Origin: an uncultured Pelagibacteraceae bacterium
GTDB taxonomy: Bacteria; Pseudomonadota; Alphaproteobacteria; Pelagibacterales; Pelagibacteraceae
Reading direction: 5' to 3'
Assembly: GCA_902547825.1 (NCBI GenBank)
Contig: CACCPE010000007.1
Span: 1-47,070, forward strand
Length of the DNA: 47,070 nt
Under the pieces are notes generated by a model. It saw only the letters and a list, made by a program, of their open reading frames with translations, did not search any database and was not told the DNA's origin. The position numbers and the translations under genes were made by a program. Of the stretch, positions 33,327-43,392 are shown piece after piece; within the stretch, counting starts at the first letter, position 1; each line of letters starts with the position of its first letter.

Positions 33327-34665
33327 TCTTTTATTAACCAATTCATTAACAAGAAAAAAAGAAATTTTTAAACCAATAAATCCAAAAAAAATTTCCTTAT
33401 ATGCTTGTGGTCCTACAGTTTATGATAATCCCCACGTTGGTAATGCTAGGAGTTTAGTTGTATTCGATGTTTTATACCGAATTTTAAAAGTATTATACAG
33501 ATCTAATGTAACGTACGTACGAAATATCACAGATGTTGATGATAAAATAATTGAGGCATCTAATAAAAATAAAATAAGCATTGAGGAGATTACAAAAAAA
33601 GTAACAAATGTTTTTCATGAAAATTGCAAAAGTTTAAATTGTTTAAAGCCATCAATAGAGCCAAAAGCCACTGAACATATAAAAGGAATGATTGAGATGA
33701 CTGCTTCATTAATCTCAAAAGGGTTTGCATATGAAAATAAGGGACATATTTATTTTTCAGTGAACTCATTTAAAGATTATGGAAAGTTATCAAATAAGAA
33801 TTTAGACGAATTAAAAGCAGGAACTAGAATTGAAGTTTCTGATTTAAAAAAAGATCCGGTTGATTTTGTTTTATGGAAACCATCAAAAAATGAGGACCCT
33901 GGCTGGGAATCGCCGTGGGGTAGAGGAAGACCTGGTTGGCATTTAGAGTGTTCTGTAATGAGTGAAAAATATTTAGGTAAAAACTTTGACATACACGGTG
34001 GTGGTCTTGATTTAATTTTTCCCCATCATGAAAATGAAATAGCCCAATCTTGTAGCAATAATAATACAAAAAGTTTTGCAAATTATTGGGTTCATAATGG
34101 ATTTGTTACAATCAATAGGGAAAAAATGTCAAAGTCTTTAGGAAATGTAATAACTATATCAGACGCAGTAAACAAATATTCTGGTCAAGTAGTCAGACTA
34201 GCTCTTTTAAGCGCACATTATAGTCAACCACTTGATTGGAATGATGAACTTTTAAATAGCCAACAAAGTATTCTTGATAAATGGTACAATCTTTATTCTG
34301 AAAAGAAAGAAGATACTTTTGATATCGACAAAATATTATTAGATGATTTAAATACTCCAGGGTACATAGCAAAGATACATGAACTATATAATGACGCCAC
34401 TAAAGGAGATGATCAAAAAAAATCAAGATTTAATAAAGCATGCAAACTTATTGGCCTTTTTAATATAACCAAGAAAGAGTGGGAGAGTTTTAAAAAGAGT
34501 AAAATTAGTGTATCTGAAAACTATATATCAAAAAAAATTGAGGAGAGAATTAAAGCTAAAAATAACGGTAATTTTGTTCTCGCCGATAAAATAAGAGAAG
34601 AATTATTATCAAAAGGCATAATGATTGAAGATCAAAAAGGAAAAACAGTTTGGAAAATAAAATGA
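33319..34665 (+). CDS. cysS: Cysteinyl-tRNA synthetase
   Basis: 448 residues, near the usual 460. The HIGH-type motif is YDNPHVGNARS after the zinc Cys of YACGPTVYD; DPVDFVLWKPS and GWHLECSVM are the other zinc/cysteine-binding regions, followed by DIHGGGLDLIFPHHENEIAQS, and the KMSKSLGN loop. The C-terminal helical domain, about residues 320-448, is normal. It attaches cysteine to tRNA-Cys. It overlaps nadE by 8 bases and cimA by 4 (ATGA), so nadE-cysS-cimA-trmJ form a tightly packed plus-strand unit with no evident functional theme. Confidence 0.96.
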   Translation: MSNLLLTNSLTRKKEIFKPINPKKISLYACGPTVYDNPHVGNARSLVVFDVLYRILKVLYRSNVTYVRNITDVDDKIIEASNKNKISIEEITKKVTNVFHENCKSLNCLKPSIEPKATEHIKGMIEMTASLISKGFAYENKGHIYFSVNSFKDYGKLSNKNLDELKAGTRIEVSDLKKDPVDFVLWKPSKNEDPGWESPWGRGRPGWHLECSVMSEKYLGKNFDIHGGGLDLIFPHHENEIAQSCSNNNTKSFANYWVHNGFVTINREKMSKSLGNVITISDAVNKYSGQVVRLALLSAHYSQPLDWNDELLNSQQSILDKWYNLYSEKKEDTFDIDKILLDDLNTPGYIAKIHELYNDATKGDDQKKSRFNKACKLIGLFNITKKEWESFKKSKISVSENYISKKIEERIKAKNNGNFVLADKIREELLSKGIMIEDQKGKTVWKIK

Positions 34666-36266
34666 GAAAAGAAAAAATTTATATTTTTGACACTACACTG
34701 CGAGATGGAGCTCAAACAGAGGGCGTTGACTTCACATTTGAGGATAAAAATAAGATTGCAAAAGTTTTATCTGATTTAGGTGTTGACTATATAGAAGGGG
34801 GCTGGCCTGGAGCAAATCCAGTTGATACAAAATTTTTTTCAAAACCTCCTAAAATGCATAAAACACAACTTACAGCGTTTGGAATGACAAAAAAAACAGG
34901 TAGAAGCGCTGATAATGATCCTGGTTTGGCTTCATTAGTTAATGCTAATACGCCTGCTGTATGCGTTGTCGGAAAATCATGGGATTTTCATGTCAAAGTT
35001 GCTCTTGGTATTAAAAATGAAGAAAATTTAGATAATATAAAAGAGACCACAAAACATTTTGTAAAGAATAATAAAGAATTCTTATTTGATGCCGAACATT
35101 TTTTTGACGGATACAAAGCTAACTCTGAATATGCAATTTCTTGTCTTAAACAAGCATATGATAACGGAGCAAGATGGGTAGTTTTATGCGATACAAACGG
35201 AGGCACCTTACCCAATGAAGTAAGAGAGATCGTATCAAAAGTTTCTAAAATAATACCTGGAAAAAATCTTGGTATTCACGCTCATAACGATACAGAAAAT
35301 GCTGTCGCAAATTCTTTAGCTGCTGTAGAATCTGGTGCAAGACAAATTCAAGGTACTATAAATGGATTAGGAGAAAGATGTGGTAACGCAAATTTAATGT
35401 CAATAATTCCTAATTTATGTCTTAAAAAATCTTTTAGTGATAAGTTTGAGATAAATATTAAAAAAGAAAAACTGTCCTTTTTAACAGATTGTTCAAGATT
35501 GTTGGACGAAATATTAAATAGAAAACCGAATAAAAATATGGCTTATGTAGGTGCATCAGCTTTTTCACATAAAGGCGGTTTACATGTTTCAGCAGTAAAA
35601 AAAGACCCAAAAACTTATGAACATATTGATCCTAAATTAATAGGTAATCACAGAAATATAATTATTTCAAATCAATCAGGAAGATCAAACATATTATCAA
35701 GGTTAGAGAAATATGGAGTAAAAATTGACTCTAAAGACTCAAAAGTTCAAAAAATTTTAGATGAGGTCAAAGATAGAGAATTTATCGGTTATTCTTATGA
35801 TGGTGCAGATGCGTCTTTTGAACTTTTAGCTAATAGGCTTTTAGGTAAAGTGCCAGAATACTTAAAGGTGAAAAGCTATGATGTTAATGTTTCCAAATCA
35901 GATAAGATTAAAACTAAAGCTAGCGTTGTTTTTTTAATCGACAGTAAAGAAATCGAGTGTCATGGTGAAGGTAATGGTCCAGTAAATGCGTTAGATAATG
36001 CTATAAGATCAAATTTTAAAAAGGTGACAAAATATTATAATTTTTTTTCAGACCTTAAATTGCTTGATTATAAAGTGAGAATTTTGAATACAGGCACTGA
36101 AGCCACAACAAGAGTGTTAATTGAGAGTACTGATAAAAAAGGTATAAGTTGGTTTACTGTTGGTGTTTCGCCAAATATAATTGAAGCTTCATTTAAAGCA
36201 TTAATTGATAGTCTAGATTATAAGCTTTATAAAGAAAAAGCTCCAGCTAATTTAAATGAAAAATAA
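34662..36266 (+). CDS. cimA: (R)-citramalate synthase
   Basis: 534 residues. The acyl-CoA/keto-acid barrel begins FDTTLRDGAQTEGV, the form typical of CimA (isopropylmalate synthases have DTTLRDGEQ). It continues with YIEGGWPGANP, the metal-site HAHNDTENAVANS and GTINGLGERCGNANL. The C-terminal regulatory domain (about 400-534), with RVLIES and SWFTVGVSPNIIEASF, resembles that of LeuA/CimA. The enzyme joins acetyl-CoA and pyruvate to citramalate, giving isoleucine precursor 2-oxobutyrate without threonine deaminase. ATG 34662 is preferred over a TTG 12 bases upstream. It overlaps cysS by 4 bases and trmJ by 11. Confidence 0.9.
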   Translation: MRKEKIYIFDTTLRDGAQTEGVDFTFEDKNKIAKVLSDLGVDYIEGGWPGANPVDTKFFSKPPKMHKTQLTAFGMTKKTGRSADNDPGLASLVNANTPAVCVVGKSWDFHVKVALGIKNEENLDNIKETTKHFVKNNKEFLFDAEHFFDGYKANSEYAISCLKQAYDNGARWVVLCDTNGGTLPNEVREIVSKVSKIIPGKNLGIHAHNDTENAVANSLAAVESGARQIQGTINGLGERCGNANLMSIIPNLCLKKSFSDKFEINIKKEKLSFLTDCSRLLDEILNRKPNKNMAYVGASAFSHKGGLHVSAVKKDPKTYEHIDPKLIGNHRNIIISNQSGRSNILSRLEKYGVKIDSKDSKVQKILDEVKDREFIGYSYDGADASFELLANRLLGKVPEYLKVKSYDVNVSKSDKIKTKASVVFLIDSKEIECHGEGNGPVNALDNAIRSNFKKVTKYYNFFSDLKLLDYKVRILNTGTEATTRVLIESTDKKGISWFTVGVSPNIIEASFKALIDSLDYKLYKEKAPANLNEK

Positions 36267-36981
36267 ATTTGGGTTTATATTAGTTAAACCTCAATTAGGA
36301 GAGAATATTGGCGCATGCGCTAGGTCGATGAAAAATTTTGGTTTTAAAAAATTAAAAATCGTTTCACCAAAATTTACCTTTCCTAATCACAAAACAAAAG
36401 TAACTTCTGTTGGTGCATACGATATAATAAAAAATACAAAAGTTTTTAAACAAGTAGACAGTGCAATAAAAGAATTTGATTTAGTTATCTCTTTAAGTGC
36501 AAGAAGGAGAGATATTAATAAAAAACACATTTCGATGCGAGACTTTTCAAATATTTTGAACAGTCAAAAATATTCTAAAATTGGTTTGATGTTTGGGCCA
36601 GAGTCCTCAGGTCTTTCAAATAAAGATCTTGCTTTATCTAATTTTATCCTACAGATTCCAACTTCAAAAAATTTTAAGTCTTTGAACTTATCTCACTCAA
36701 TTACAATTATTTGTTACGAAATATTTAAGGCTTTAAATAAAAAACCCTTTTTAAAAAAAGGAAAAAAAATAAGAATTTCTTCAAAATCTAAGATACTATC
36801 AGTTGTAAAACATTTAGTGAAATTACTTAGTGAAAAAAATTTTTTTCTTCCTAAAGAAAAAAAACAGTCAATGATCCTTAACATTCATAACTTAATTTAT
36901 AGACTTGAGCCTAACGACAAAGAATTAAGGCTTTTGGCTAGTATTATAAGCTCTTTAAATAAAAAAACTTTTAAACCGTAA
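36256..36981 (+). CDS. SPOUT-class RNA methyltransferase, TrmJ-like
   Basis: 241 residues. The N-terminal SPOUT knot domain shows FILVKPQLGENIGACARSMKNFG (pieces VKPQLGENIG, ARSMKNFG), the knot loop LMFGPESSGLSNKDL, and IPTSKNFKSLNLSHSI near residue 135. The C-terminal ~80 residues are a helical extension as in TrmJ, which 2'-O-methylates position 32 of several tRNAs using AdoMet. Related LasT/TrmH proteins are possible, but length and extension favour TrmJ. It overlaps cimA by 11 bases and precedes the rpsD promoter. Confidence 0.85.
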   Translation: MKNKFGFILVKPQLGENIGACARSMKNFGFKKLKIVSPKFTFPNHKTKVTSVGAYDIIKNTKVFKQVDSAIKEFDLVISLSARRRDINKKHISMRDFSNILNSQKYSKIGLMFGPESSGLSNKDLALSNFILQIPTSKNFKSLNLSHSITIICYEIFKALNKKPFLKKGKKIRISSKSKILSVVKHLVKLLSEKNFFLPKEKKQSMILNIHNLIYRLEPNDKELRLLASIISSLNKKTFKP

Positions 36982-37009
36982 TTGACAAACCCAACTGAAA
37001 TCCTATAAG
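36982..37009 (+). promoter_or_regulatory. Strong promoter of rpsD
   Basis: A perfect TTGACA (36982-36987), 16 bases, then TATAAG (37004-37009), predicting a start near 37016 and a leader of about 10 bases. It lies directly after the trmJ stop and is the best consensus promoter in the window. Confidence 0.7.
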
Positions 37010-37026
37010 AACACAACAATAAAATT

Positions 37027-37644
37027 ATGACAAAAAGACTAAAATCTAAGCATAAAGTTGATAGAAGGTTAAAAGCAAATATTTGGGGTAGACCTAAAAG
37101 TCCTTTTAATTCAAGAGCATATCCTCCAGGACAACACGGGCAAAATAAGAAAGGCAAGCCAACTGATTATGGTGTGCAACTTCAAGCAAAACAAAAATTA
37201 AAAGCTTATTACGGAAACATAAACGAGAGGCAATTTAGAAATATTTATAGAAAAGCTTTATCCAAAAAAGGCGATACAACAGAAAATTTAATTGCTTTAC
37301 TTGAAAGCAGACTTGATACTGTGTGTTATAGGGCGAAGTTTGCTCCCACTGTTTTCTCTGCTAGACAAATAATAAATCACGGTCACATTAAAGTTAATAA
37401 AAAAAGAGTAAATATCTCAAGTTATTTAGTTAAAGACACTGATGTAGTGGAAGTTAGAGAAAAATCAAAAAATCTTACTTTAATAGACGGGTCTTTACAA
37501 AGCAAAGAAAGAGATGTTCCTGAGTATATTCAACTAGATAATAAAAATAAAACTGCAAAGTTAGTGAGGAAACCAAAGTTTTCTGAGGTACCCTATCCAG
37601 TTGTAATGGAACCAAATTTAGTTATTGAATACTACTCTAGATAA
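37027..37644 (+). CDS. rpsD: 30S ribosomal protein S4
   Basis: 205 residues, the standard length. [15 protein letters not shown] and the [16 protein letters not shown] segment form the N-terminal part; the RNA-binding S4 fold follows with [39 protein letters not shown] (pieces [17 protein letters not shown]). It nucleates 30S assembly on 16S rRNA. It stands alone, outside the alpha operon, with its own promoter. The version without zinc cysteines at the N terminus is the C-minus type, which spares zinc. Convergent with grxD five bases further on. Confidence 0.97.
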   Translation: MTKRLKSKHKVDRRLKANIWGRPKSPFNSRAYPPGQHGQNKKGKPTDYGVQLQAKQKLKAYYGNINERQFRNIYRKALSKKGDTTENLIALLESRLDTVCYRAKFAPTVFSARQIINHGHIKVNKKRVNISSYLVKDTDVVEVREKSKNLTLIDGSLQSKERDVPEYIQLDNKNKTAKLVRKPKFSEVPYPVVMEPNLVIEYYSR

Positions 37645-37649
37645 AAATC

Positions 37650-37970
37650 TTACAGTAAATTTTTTTTTTCGAACAAACTTTTTAATTCACCTTTTTCAAA
37701 CAATTCTTTTACTATATCACAACCTCCAATAAATTCTCCTTTAACATAAAGTTGTGGAATAGTTGGCCAATCGCTAAAATCTTTAATACCTTGTCTTAAT
37801 GCTTCATCATTCAAAACATTTATTCCTTCAAATTTTACGTTCAGATGTTTGAGTACATTTGAAACCGCCATAGAAAATCCACATTGTGGGGCATCCGGAG
37901 TTCCTTTCATAAATAAACAAATATCATTTTTTTTTATTAAGTCTTCAATTTTCAATTTAACTTCCATCAT
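37650..37970 (-). CDS. grxD: Monothiol glutaredoxin (Grx4 type)
   Basis: 106-residue glutaredoxin with the monothiol active site CGFS in GTPDAPQCGFSMAV, preceded by FMKGTP, and followed by WPTIPQLYVKGEFIGGCDIV, the glutathione and GG site. Such proteins form [2Fe-2S]-bridged complexes with BolA proteins and take part in iron-sulfur cluster delivery and iron sensing. It overlaps the bolA gene by 4 bases, the usual alphaproteobacterial purL-bolA-grxD order. It is the last gene of the minus-strand operon. A second Met follows directly and could be the start instead. Confidence 0.95.
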   Translation of the reverse strand: MMEVKLKIEDLIKKNDICLFMKGTPDAPQCGFSMAVSNVLKHLNVKFEGINVLNDEALRQGIKDFSDWPTIPQLYVKGEFIGGCDIVKELFEKGELKSLFEKKNLL

Positions 37971-38200
37971 TCTCCCACTGTAGTTATAGATAGTGCATGT
38001 AACTCATTACCCATTTTTCCTTTTAAAGATTTATAAACTAGTTTGTGTTGATCAATCTTATTTAAGTTATTAAACATTTTAGATTGAATTTTTGCAGAAT
38101 AATGATTGTTATCACCCATTAAGTCCCTGATTTCAATTTTCGCGTCAGGAATAGACTCTTTGATTAATTTTTTAATTTCATTTAAAGGCAAAGGCATCAA
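37967..38200 (-). CDS. bolA: BolA family protein
   Basis: 77-residue BolA/IbaG-type protein. It shows a helix-strand start ([20 protein letters not shown]), the conserved [11 protein letters not shown] and the final region [16 protein letters not shown] with the invariant ELHAL histidine that helps bind the cluster shared with Grx4. It overlaps purL by 4 bases upstream and grxD by 4 downstream. Known BolA-Grx partners regulate iron metabolism or mature Fe-S proteins; in SAR11-like cells the precise role is open. Confidence 0.93.
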   Translation of the reverse strand: MMPLPLNEIKKLIKESIPDAKIEIRDLMGDNNHYSAKIQSKMFNNLNKIDQHKLVYKSLKGKMGNELHALSITTVGE

Positions 38201-40377
38201 TAATTATTATACCATTGATTATTAATTTCATATAGGTCATTTATACTTAATCTCATCTCACCTTCGATTTCAAAATAGTCCTTCTGAGTAATCCCAATAT
38301 TTTCATAGAAAATATCGTTATTTTTAAGTGTCTTTTCCACAGATATCAAATTTTTTTTGTCTATTTCTAAAACATATCTTCCTTGATCTTCCCCAAAAAA
38401 ATATTGAGCAGTGTTTCTTAATTTTTTTGATTTTTCGATTTTTATACCAAGATTAGAACCTATGGACATTTCACTGAGCGCAACAACTAGTCCCCCACTA
38501 GAAACGTCATGAGCTGCCGAAACAAGGTTAGCTTGAATGAGATTTAAAACAACATCTCCATTATTTTTTTCATTTAAAAGATTAATTTCGGGTGGCATAC
38601 CATCATGAATTGAATAATTTTCTTTTAAATAACAACTTTGATCTAGGTGACCAAATGTTTTTCCAATTAAAATAATTATATTATTTTCATTTTTAAAATT
38701 ATGATTTAATGGTTTTTTTAAATTATTAATCAAACCTACCCCTCCAATTACTGGTGTAGGAAAAATATTTTTCCTATTTGTACCATTGTAAAATGATACA
38801 TTTCCAGAGACAACTGGATAGCTTAAGAACTCACAAGCCTCTTTAATACCGATTAGACACTCAGCGAATTCACCCATAATTTTTTCATCTTCTGGGTTAC
38901 CGAAATTAAGACAGTTAGTAATTGCTAAAGGTTTTGCACCTACAGAAATGATGTTTCTCCAATTTTCACAAACAATTTGTTTTCCACCACTTACTGGATT
39001 TGATTTACAATAGTTTGCAGACGAGTCAACTGATACAGCGATAGCTTTATTTTTGTTATGTATTCTGATAATTGCAGCATCTGAACCAGATCTTTGAACA
39101 GTATCACCCATTACCATTTGATCATATTGATTTGTTATCCAGCTTTTATTTGAGTGATTTGGAGAGGATAAAATTTTAACCAAAGCATCTTCCAATTTAA
39201 TCTTTTTTAGTTTTTTTATATCTGTTTTCTTTTTCGAAGCTTTCTTTTTTGACCACTTTCTATCATAAATTGGTGCTTTAGAGGATAGAGCGTCAATTGG
39301 GATTTCGCCTTCAATCTTTCCGTGAAATTTTAAAGTTAAGTTATTTGTGCTTGTTGTTTTACCAATCACGACAAAATCTAGATCCCATTTTTTAAATATT
39401 TTCTTAGCATAATTTTCTTTTCCATCTTCTAAAATAATCAACATTCTTTCTTGACTCTCAGACAACATCATTTCATAAGGTGTCATATTTTTTTCTCTAC
39501 AAGGAACTTTGTCTAATTCTAATTCTATTCCTAAAGACCCTTTGGAGGCCATTTCAACACTAGATGAAGTTAAACCAGCGGCTCCCATATCTTGTATCGC
39601 TATAATTGAGTCATCTTTCATTAATTCCAAGCAAGCTTCCAATAATAATTTTTCAGTAAATGGATCACCTACTTGTACTGTAGGTTTTTTTTCTTCAGAA
39701 TTTTCATCAAATTCAGCCGAGGCCATCGATGCTCCATGAATACCGTCTCTACCAGTTTTTGAACCGACATATACAACTAATTTATTTACTCCTTTTGCTT
39801 TAGAATAAAATATTTTATTTTTATTAGTATGCCCCACTGCCATTGCATTTACTAAAATATTTTCATTATATGTGTCGTTGAATTTTGTTTCACCTGCTAC
39901 AGTAGGAATACCCATACAGTTTCCATAGCCTCCGATCCCAGAAACAACACCATTTAATAAACTTTTTGTTTTTGGATGGGAAGGTGAGCCAAAATGTATT
40001 GAATTTAATAATGCTATCGGTCTTGCGCCCATAGTAAAAACATCTCTTAATATTCCACCTACTCCTGTGGCTGCACCTTGATAAGGTTCAATATAAGATG
40101 GGTGATTATGGCTTTCAATTTTAAATACAATTGCATCGTTATCACCAATATCAATGACTCCTGCATTTTCTCCTGGCCCTTGTATTACCTGCTTTCCTTT
40201 GGTAGGTAATTTTTTTAAATGTAATCTTGAGGATTTATAGGAACAATGTTCATTCCACATAGCAGAGAAAATACCAAGTTCTAATAAATTTGGATCTCTC
40301 TTCATCAGTTTTTTAATTCTATGATATTCCTCTTTCTTTAAACCATGTTTTTTAACTATTTTTTCTGTAATTTCCAT
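38197..40377 (-). CDS. purL: Phosphoribosylformylglycinamidine synthase II
   Basis: 726-residue small-type PurL, which needs PurQ and PurS for activity. Motifs: [13 protein letters not shown], the ATP loop [54 protein letters not shown], and in the second half [16 protein letters not shown]. It performs the fourth step of purine synthesis, turning FGAR plus glutamine-derived ammonia into FGAM with ATP. It is preceded by purQ (2-base gap) and overlaps bolA by 4 bases. The length is normal and no domain is missing. Confidence 0.96.
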   Translation of the reverse strand: MEITEKIVKKHGLKKEEYHRIKKLMKRDPNLLELGIFSAMWNEHCSYKSSRLHLKKLPTKGKQVIQGPGENAGVIDIGDNDAIVFKIESHNHPSYIEPYQGAATGVGGILRDVFTMGARPIALLNSIHFGSPSHPKTKSLLNGVVSGIGGYGNCMGIPTVAGETKFNDTYNENILVNAMAVGHTNKNKIFYSKAKGVNKLVVYVGSKTGRDGIHGASMASAEFDENSEEKKPTVQVGDPFTEKLLLEACLELMKDDSIIAIQDMGAAGLTSSSVEMASKGSLGIELELDKVPCREKNMTPYEMMLSESQERMLIILEDGKENYAKKIFKKWDLDFVVIGKTTSTNNLTLKFHGKIEGEIPIDALSSKAPIYDRKWSKKKASKKKTDIKKLKKIKLEDALVKILSSPNHSNKSWITNQYDQMVMGDTVQRSGSDAAIIRIHNKNKAIAVSVDSSANYCKSNPVSGGKQIVCENWRNIISVGAKPLAITNCLNFGNPEDEKIMGEFAECLIGIKEACEFLSYPVVSGNVSFYNGTNRKNIFPTPVIGGVGLINNLKKPLNHNFKNENNIIILIGKTFGHLDQSCYLKENYSIHDGMPPEINLLNEKNNGDVVLNLIQANLVSAAHDVSSGGLVVALSEMSIGSNLGIKIEKSKKLRNTAQYFFGEDQGRYVLEIDKKNLISVEKTLKNNDIFYENIGITQKDYFEIEGEMRLSINDLYEINNQWYNNY

Positions 40378-40379
40378 TA

Positions 40380-41057
40380 TTAATTCAGTAAGCTTGAAAA
40401 TAAATTCACACCATCAGTGTTAGAAATCATATTATCTATCATCCTTTCTGGATGAGGCATCATTCCTAAAATATTTTTTTTTGAATTAAATATTCCAGCT
40501 ATATTATCTATTGCTCCATTTGGATTAGAATTTTCGTTTATATTTCCATTTTTATCACAATATTTAAAAGCTATTAATCTTTCAGTATTTAATTCTGTTA
40601 AATGTTTTTCATTAGTAAAGTAATTACCTTCATTATGTGCAATATTAATTTTCAAAACTTGATTTAATTTATATTTAGACGTGAATTTGGATTTATTGTT
40701 TAAGACTTTTATATTTACATCTTTATTTATAAATTTTAAATTTTTATTACGTAATAAAGTTCCTTTTAACAAGCCTGTTTCAGTTAAAATTTGAAATCCA
40801 TTACAAATACCTAGGATTAAGCAACCGGAGTTTGCAGCTTTGATAACCTCACTAATGATCAAAGATTTTCCAGCAATAGCACCCGATCGTAAGTAATCTC
40901 CATAAGAAAATCCACCAGGAATGACTATTAGATCTGATTTGGGTAAAGATGTTTCTTTATGCCATACCATTTTATTCTTAAATTGCATTTTTTCTAAAGC
41001 TACTGCAATATCTCTGTCACAATTAGATCCGGGAAAAACAATTACAGATGATTTCAT
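40380..41057 (-). CDS. purQ: Phosphoribosylformylglycinamidine synthase I, glutaminase subunit
   Basis: 225-residue class I glutamine amidotransferase. The N-terminal [12 protein letters not shown] is the family start; [15 protein letters not shown] follows; the nucleophile Cys is in [16 protein letters not shown]; the His-Glu pair is in MMPHPERM near residue 203. It supplies ammonia to PurL with PurS as scaffold. It shares one base with the purS stop (ATG/TAA overlap) and is 2 bases before purL. Confidence 0.95.
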   Translation of the reverse strand: MKSSVIVFPGSNCDRDIAVALEKMQFKNKMVWHKETSLPKSDLIVIPGGFSYGDYLRSGAIAGKSLIISEVIKAANSGCLILGICNGFQILTETGLLKGTLLRNKNLKFINKDVNIKVLNNKSKFTSKYKLNQVLKINIAHNEGNYFTNEKHLTELNTERLIAFKYCDKNGNINENSNPNGAIDNIAGIFNSKKNILGMMPHPERMIDNMISNTDGVNLFSSLLN

Positions 41058-41296
41058 TATATTTTATTTATTTTGTAATCTTCAATAATTAAATTTACTA
41101 ATAGTTTTTCACACATTTGAGTTACTTTTTTTTCTGCTAAACTTTGGTCAATTTCATCAATTTCTATTTCAAAATATTTACCTTGTCTTATATCTTTTAG
41201 ATTACCCATACCTAAATTATTTAACGTATTTTGGACGACTTTACCTTGAGGATCCAATACTTCTTTTTTAAGAGTTACTATGATTGAAAATTTCAA
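41057..41296 (-). CDS. purS: Phosphoribosylformylglycinamidine synthase, PurS subunit
   Basis: 79 residues if translation starts at TTG 41296. The frame also stays open to another TTG at 41335, which would add 13 residues overlapping purC. The family begins with a short Met-Lys-hydrophobic strand before VTLK-x-VLDPQG, and the TTG at 41296 gives MKFSIIVTLKKEVLDPQG, so I chose it; it lies one base after the purC stop. The rest matches, with NTLNNLGMGNLKDIRQGKYFEIE. PurS bridges PurL and PurQ. No in-frame ATG exists before the family start, making this one of the few genes here that must use a TTG. Confidence 0.85.
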   Translation of the reverse strand: MKFSIIVTLKKEVLDPQGKVVQNTLNNLGMGNLKDIRQGKYFEIEIDEIDQSLAEKKVTQMCEKLLVNLIIEDYKINKI

Positions 41297-41297
41297 T

Positions 41298-42089
41298 TTA
41301 TTTTTTCTTGAATTTAATAGGGATAGTTCTACCAAAATTTACTTCACTTATATTAGTTTCTTCAGGCATTATTCCTAAACGTCTTGCAACTTCTTGATAA
41401 GCTTGAATAATATTACCCAAGTCTTTTCTAAATCTATCTTTATCTAATTTTTTTTCAGTTTTTACATCCCATAGTCTGCATGTATCAGGGCTTATCTCAT
41501 CTGCTAAAACTATTTCTTTTTGTTCTGTATCTTTGTTCCATGATTTTCCGTACTCAATTTTAAAGTCAACTAGTTTAATACCTACAGCCCTAAACATTCC
41601 AGTTAAAATATCATTAATTCTAATAGTCATATTATCTATAATTTTTATTTCATTCTCAGTGGCCCACCCAAAAGAGTAAATATGCTCTCTTGAAATCAAA
41701 GGATCGTTTAACTCATCTTTTTTGTAGCAATATTCCAACAATGGTTTTTCTAGATGAGTTCCGTCAGGAATACCTAATCTTTTTGTAAGAGAACCTGTTG
41801 CAATATTTCTAACAATAAATTCTACTGGAAAGATCTCAGCTTTTTTAATTAGCTGTTCTCTCATATTAAGCCTTTTAATTAAATGAGTTTTTATTCCGCA
41901 ATGGGATAAGCAAGTCAATATATGTTCAGATATTCTATTATTTAAAACGCCTTTACCCTCTACCTTTGCTTTTTTAAGATTGTTAAATGCTGTGGCGTCA
42001 TCTTTAAAGTGTTGGATTACTAAATTCTTATCTTTTGTTTCATAAATTATTTTTGCTTTTCCCTCGTATAATTTTTTGCCTTTAATCAT
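41298..42089 (-). CDS. purC: SAICAR synthetase
   Basis: 263 residues. Motifs: KLYEGKAKIIYET with the nucleotide-binding loop, FKDDATAFN, VLNNRISEHI, FIVRNIATGSLTKRLG, and DEISPDTCRLWD near residue 200, the PurC signature. It joins CAIR and aspartate with ATP to make SAICAR. It starts 4 bases after purB and is followed by purS. The N terminus starts a few residues before the KLYEGKAK strand, as expected. Confidence 0.96.
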   Translation of the reverse strand: MIKGKKLYEGKAKIIYETKDKNLVIQHFKDDATAFNNLKKAKVEGKGVLNNRISEHILTCLSHCGIKTHLIKRLNMREQLIKKAEIFPVEFIVRNIATGSLTKRLGIPDGTHLEKPLLEYCYKKDELNDPLISREHIYSFGWATENEIKIIDNMTIRINDILTGMFRAVGIKLVDFKIEYGKSWNKDTEQKEIVLADEISPDTCRLWDVKTEKKLDKDRFRKDLGNIIQAYQEVARRLGIMPEETNISEVNFGRTIPIKFKKK

Positions 42090-42093
42090 GTGA

Positions 42094-43392
42094 TTACTCT
42101 TTTTTCAGACTTCTTTTAAAAATTATATTAATTCTTTTCGTATGATAACCATAATTAAATAGTTTTTTAAGTTTATTAACAGGTATTTTTCTTGTAATTT
42201 TTTTATTTGAAACAACTATGCTTAAAAAAGAAGCATTTTTCTTCCAAGCTTTCAAGGCACTATTTTGAACTAATTTATAAGCTTCTTCTCTTGAAAAGCC
42301 TACAGAAGTTAACTCAAGTAAAACTCTTTGAGAGAAAAATATTCCATTGGTAATATCTAAATTTTTTAACATTTTTTTTGGATAAATATTTAAATTTTTT
42401 ACAACATTATTTAATCTAGATAATGCAAAGTCTAAAGCAATTGTAGCATCAGGTCCAATATTTCTCTCAACTGCTGAATGGGAAATATCTCTTTCATGCC
42501 ATAATGCAATATTCTCAAGCGAAGGAATTACACTCGATCTTATTAGCCTTGCTAAACCAGTAAGGTTTTCACTTAAAATTGGATTCTTTTTATGAGGCAT
42601 TGCTGATGAGCCTTTTTGTTTTTTCTCAAAAAATTCCTCTACTTCTAAAACTTCAGTTCTTTGCAAATGTCTTATTTCAGTAGCAAATCTTTCAATTGAG
42701 CTCGCTATGATTCCAAGTGTAGAAAAGAACTGAGCATGTCTGTCTCTTGGTATTATTTGTGTAGAGATTGGTTCAATACTTAGTTTTAATTTTTTTGCAA
42801 CATAACCCTCAACTTTTGGATCTACATTAGCGAATGTGCCAACAGCTCCAGAAATTGCACATGTAGAAATCTCATTTATAGAGTTCTCTAATCTTTTTTT
42901 ATTTCTCAAAAATTCTTGATAAAAAGTTAATAGTTTCAATCCAAAAGTTGTTGGTTCAGCATGGATACCATGACTCCTTCCTATACATAAAGTGAACTTG
43001 TGTTTTAAAGCTTGTCGTTTAATTGAATTTAGAAGTTTATTTATTTCTTTTATTAAAATTTCACCTGATTGTTTAAGCTGTAAATTGAAACAAGTATCTA
43101 ACACATCAGAAGATGTCATACCTTTATGGAGATATCTTGCATCTTTACCCACTTTTTCAGCGATAGACGTTAAGAATGCTATTACGTCATGTTTAACTTT
43201 ATTTTCAATTTGTAATATTCTTTTCACGTTAATTTTAGCTTTAGATTTTACATTCTTTGAAACACCTCTAGGAATAATTTTCATTTTTTCCATTGCTTCG
43301 GCAGCTGCTAATTCAATCTTAAGCCAAATAGAATATTTATTTTTATCTTCCCAAATGCTTTTTATTTCTTTTCTAGAATATCTTTCAATCAT
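42094..43392 (-). CDS. purB: Adenylosuccinate lyase
   Basis: 432-residue fumarase/aspartase superfamily lyase. It opens IERYSRKEIKSIWEDKNKYSIWLKIE (pieces IERYSRKEI, YSIWLKIE), with HKGMTSSDVLDTC, GRSHGIHAEPTTFGLK, and the signature KGSSAMPHKKNPILSENLTG containing the catalytic serine. It cleaves SAICAR and adenylosuccinate, releasing fumarate, in the same pathway as the genes after it. Its ATG overlaps the map stop (TAATG) and purC begins 4 bases after it. It has the shorter form (about 430 residues) common in bacteria. Confidence 0.96.
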   Translation of the reverse strand: MIERYSRKEIKSIWEDKNKYSIWLKIELAAAEAMEKMKIIPRGVSKNVKSKAKINVKRILQIENKVKHDVIAFLTSIAEKVGKDARYLHKGMTSSDVLDTCFNLQLKQSGEILIKEINKLLNSIKRQALKHKFTLCIGRSHGIHAEPTTFGLKLLTFYQEFLRNKKRLENSINEISTCAISGAVGTFANVDPKVEGYVAKKLKLSIEPISTQIIPRDRHAQFFSTLGIIASSIERFATEIRHLQRTEVLEVEEFFEKKQKGSSAMPHKKNPILSENLTGLARLIRSSVIPSLENIALWHERDISHSAVERNIGPDATIALDFALSRLNNVVKNLNIYPKKMLKNLDITNGIFFSQRVLLELTSVGFSREEAYKLVQNSALKAWKKNASFLSIVVSNKKITRKIPVNKLKKLFNYGYHTKRINIIFKRSLKKE

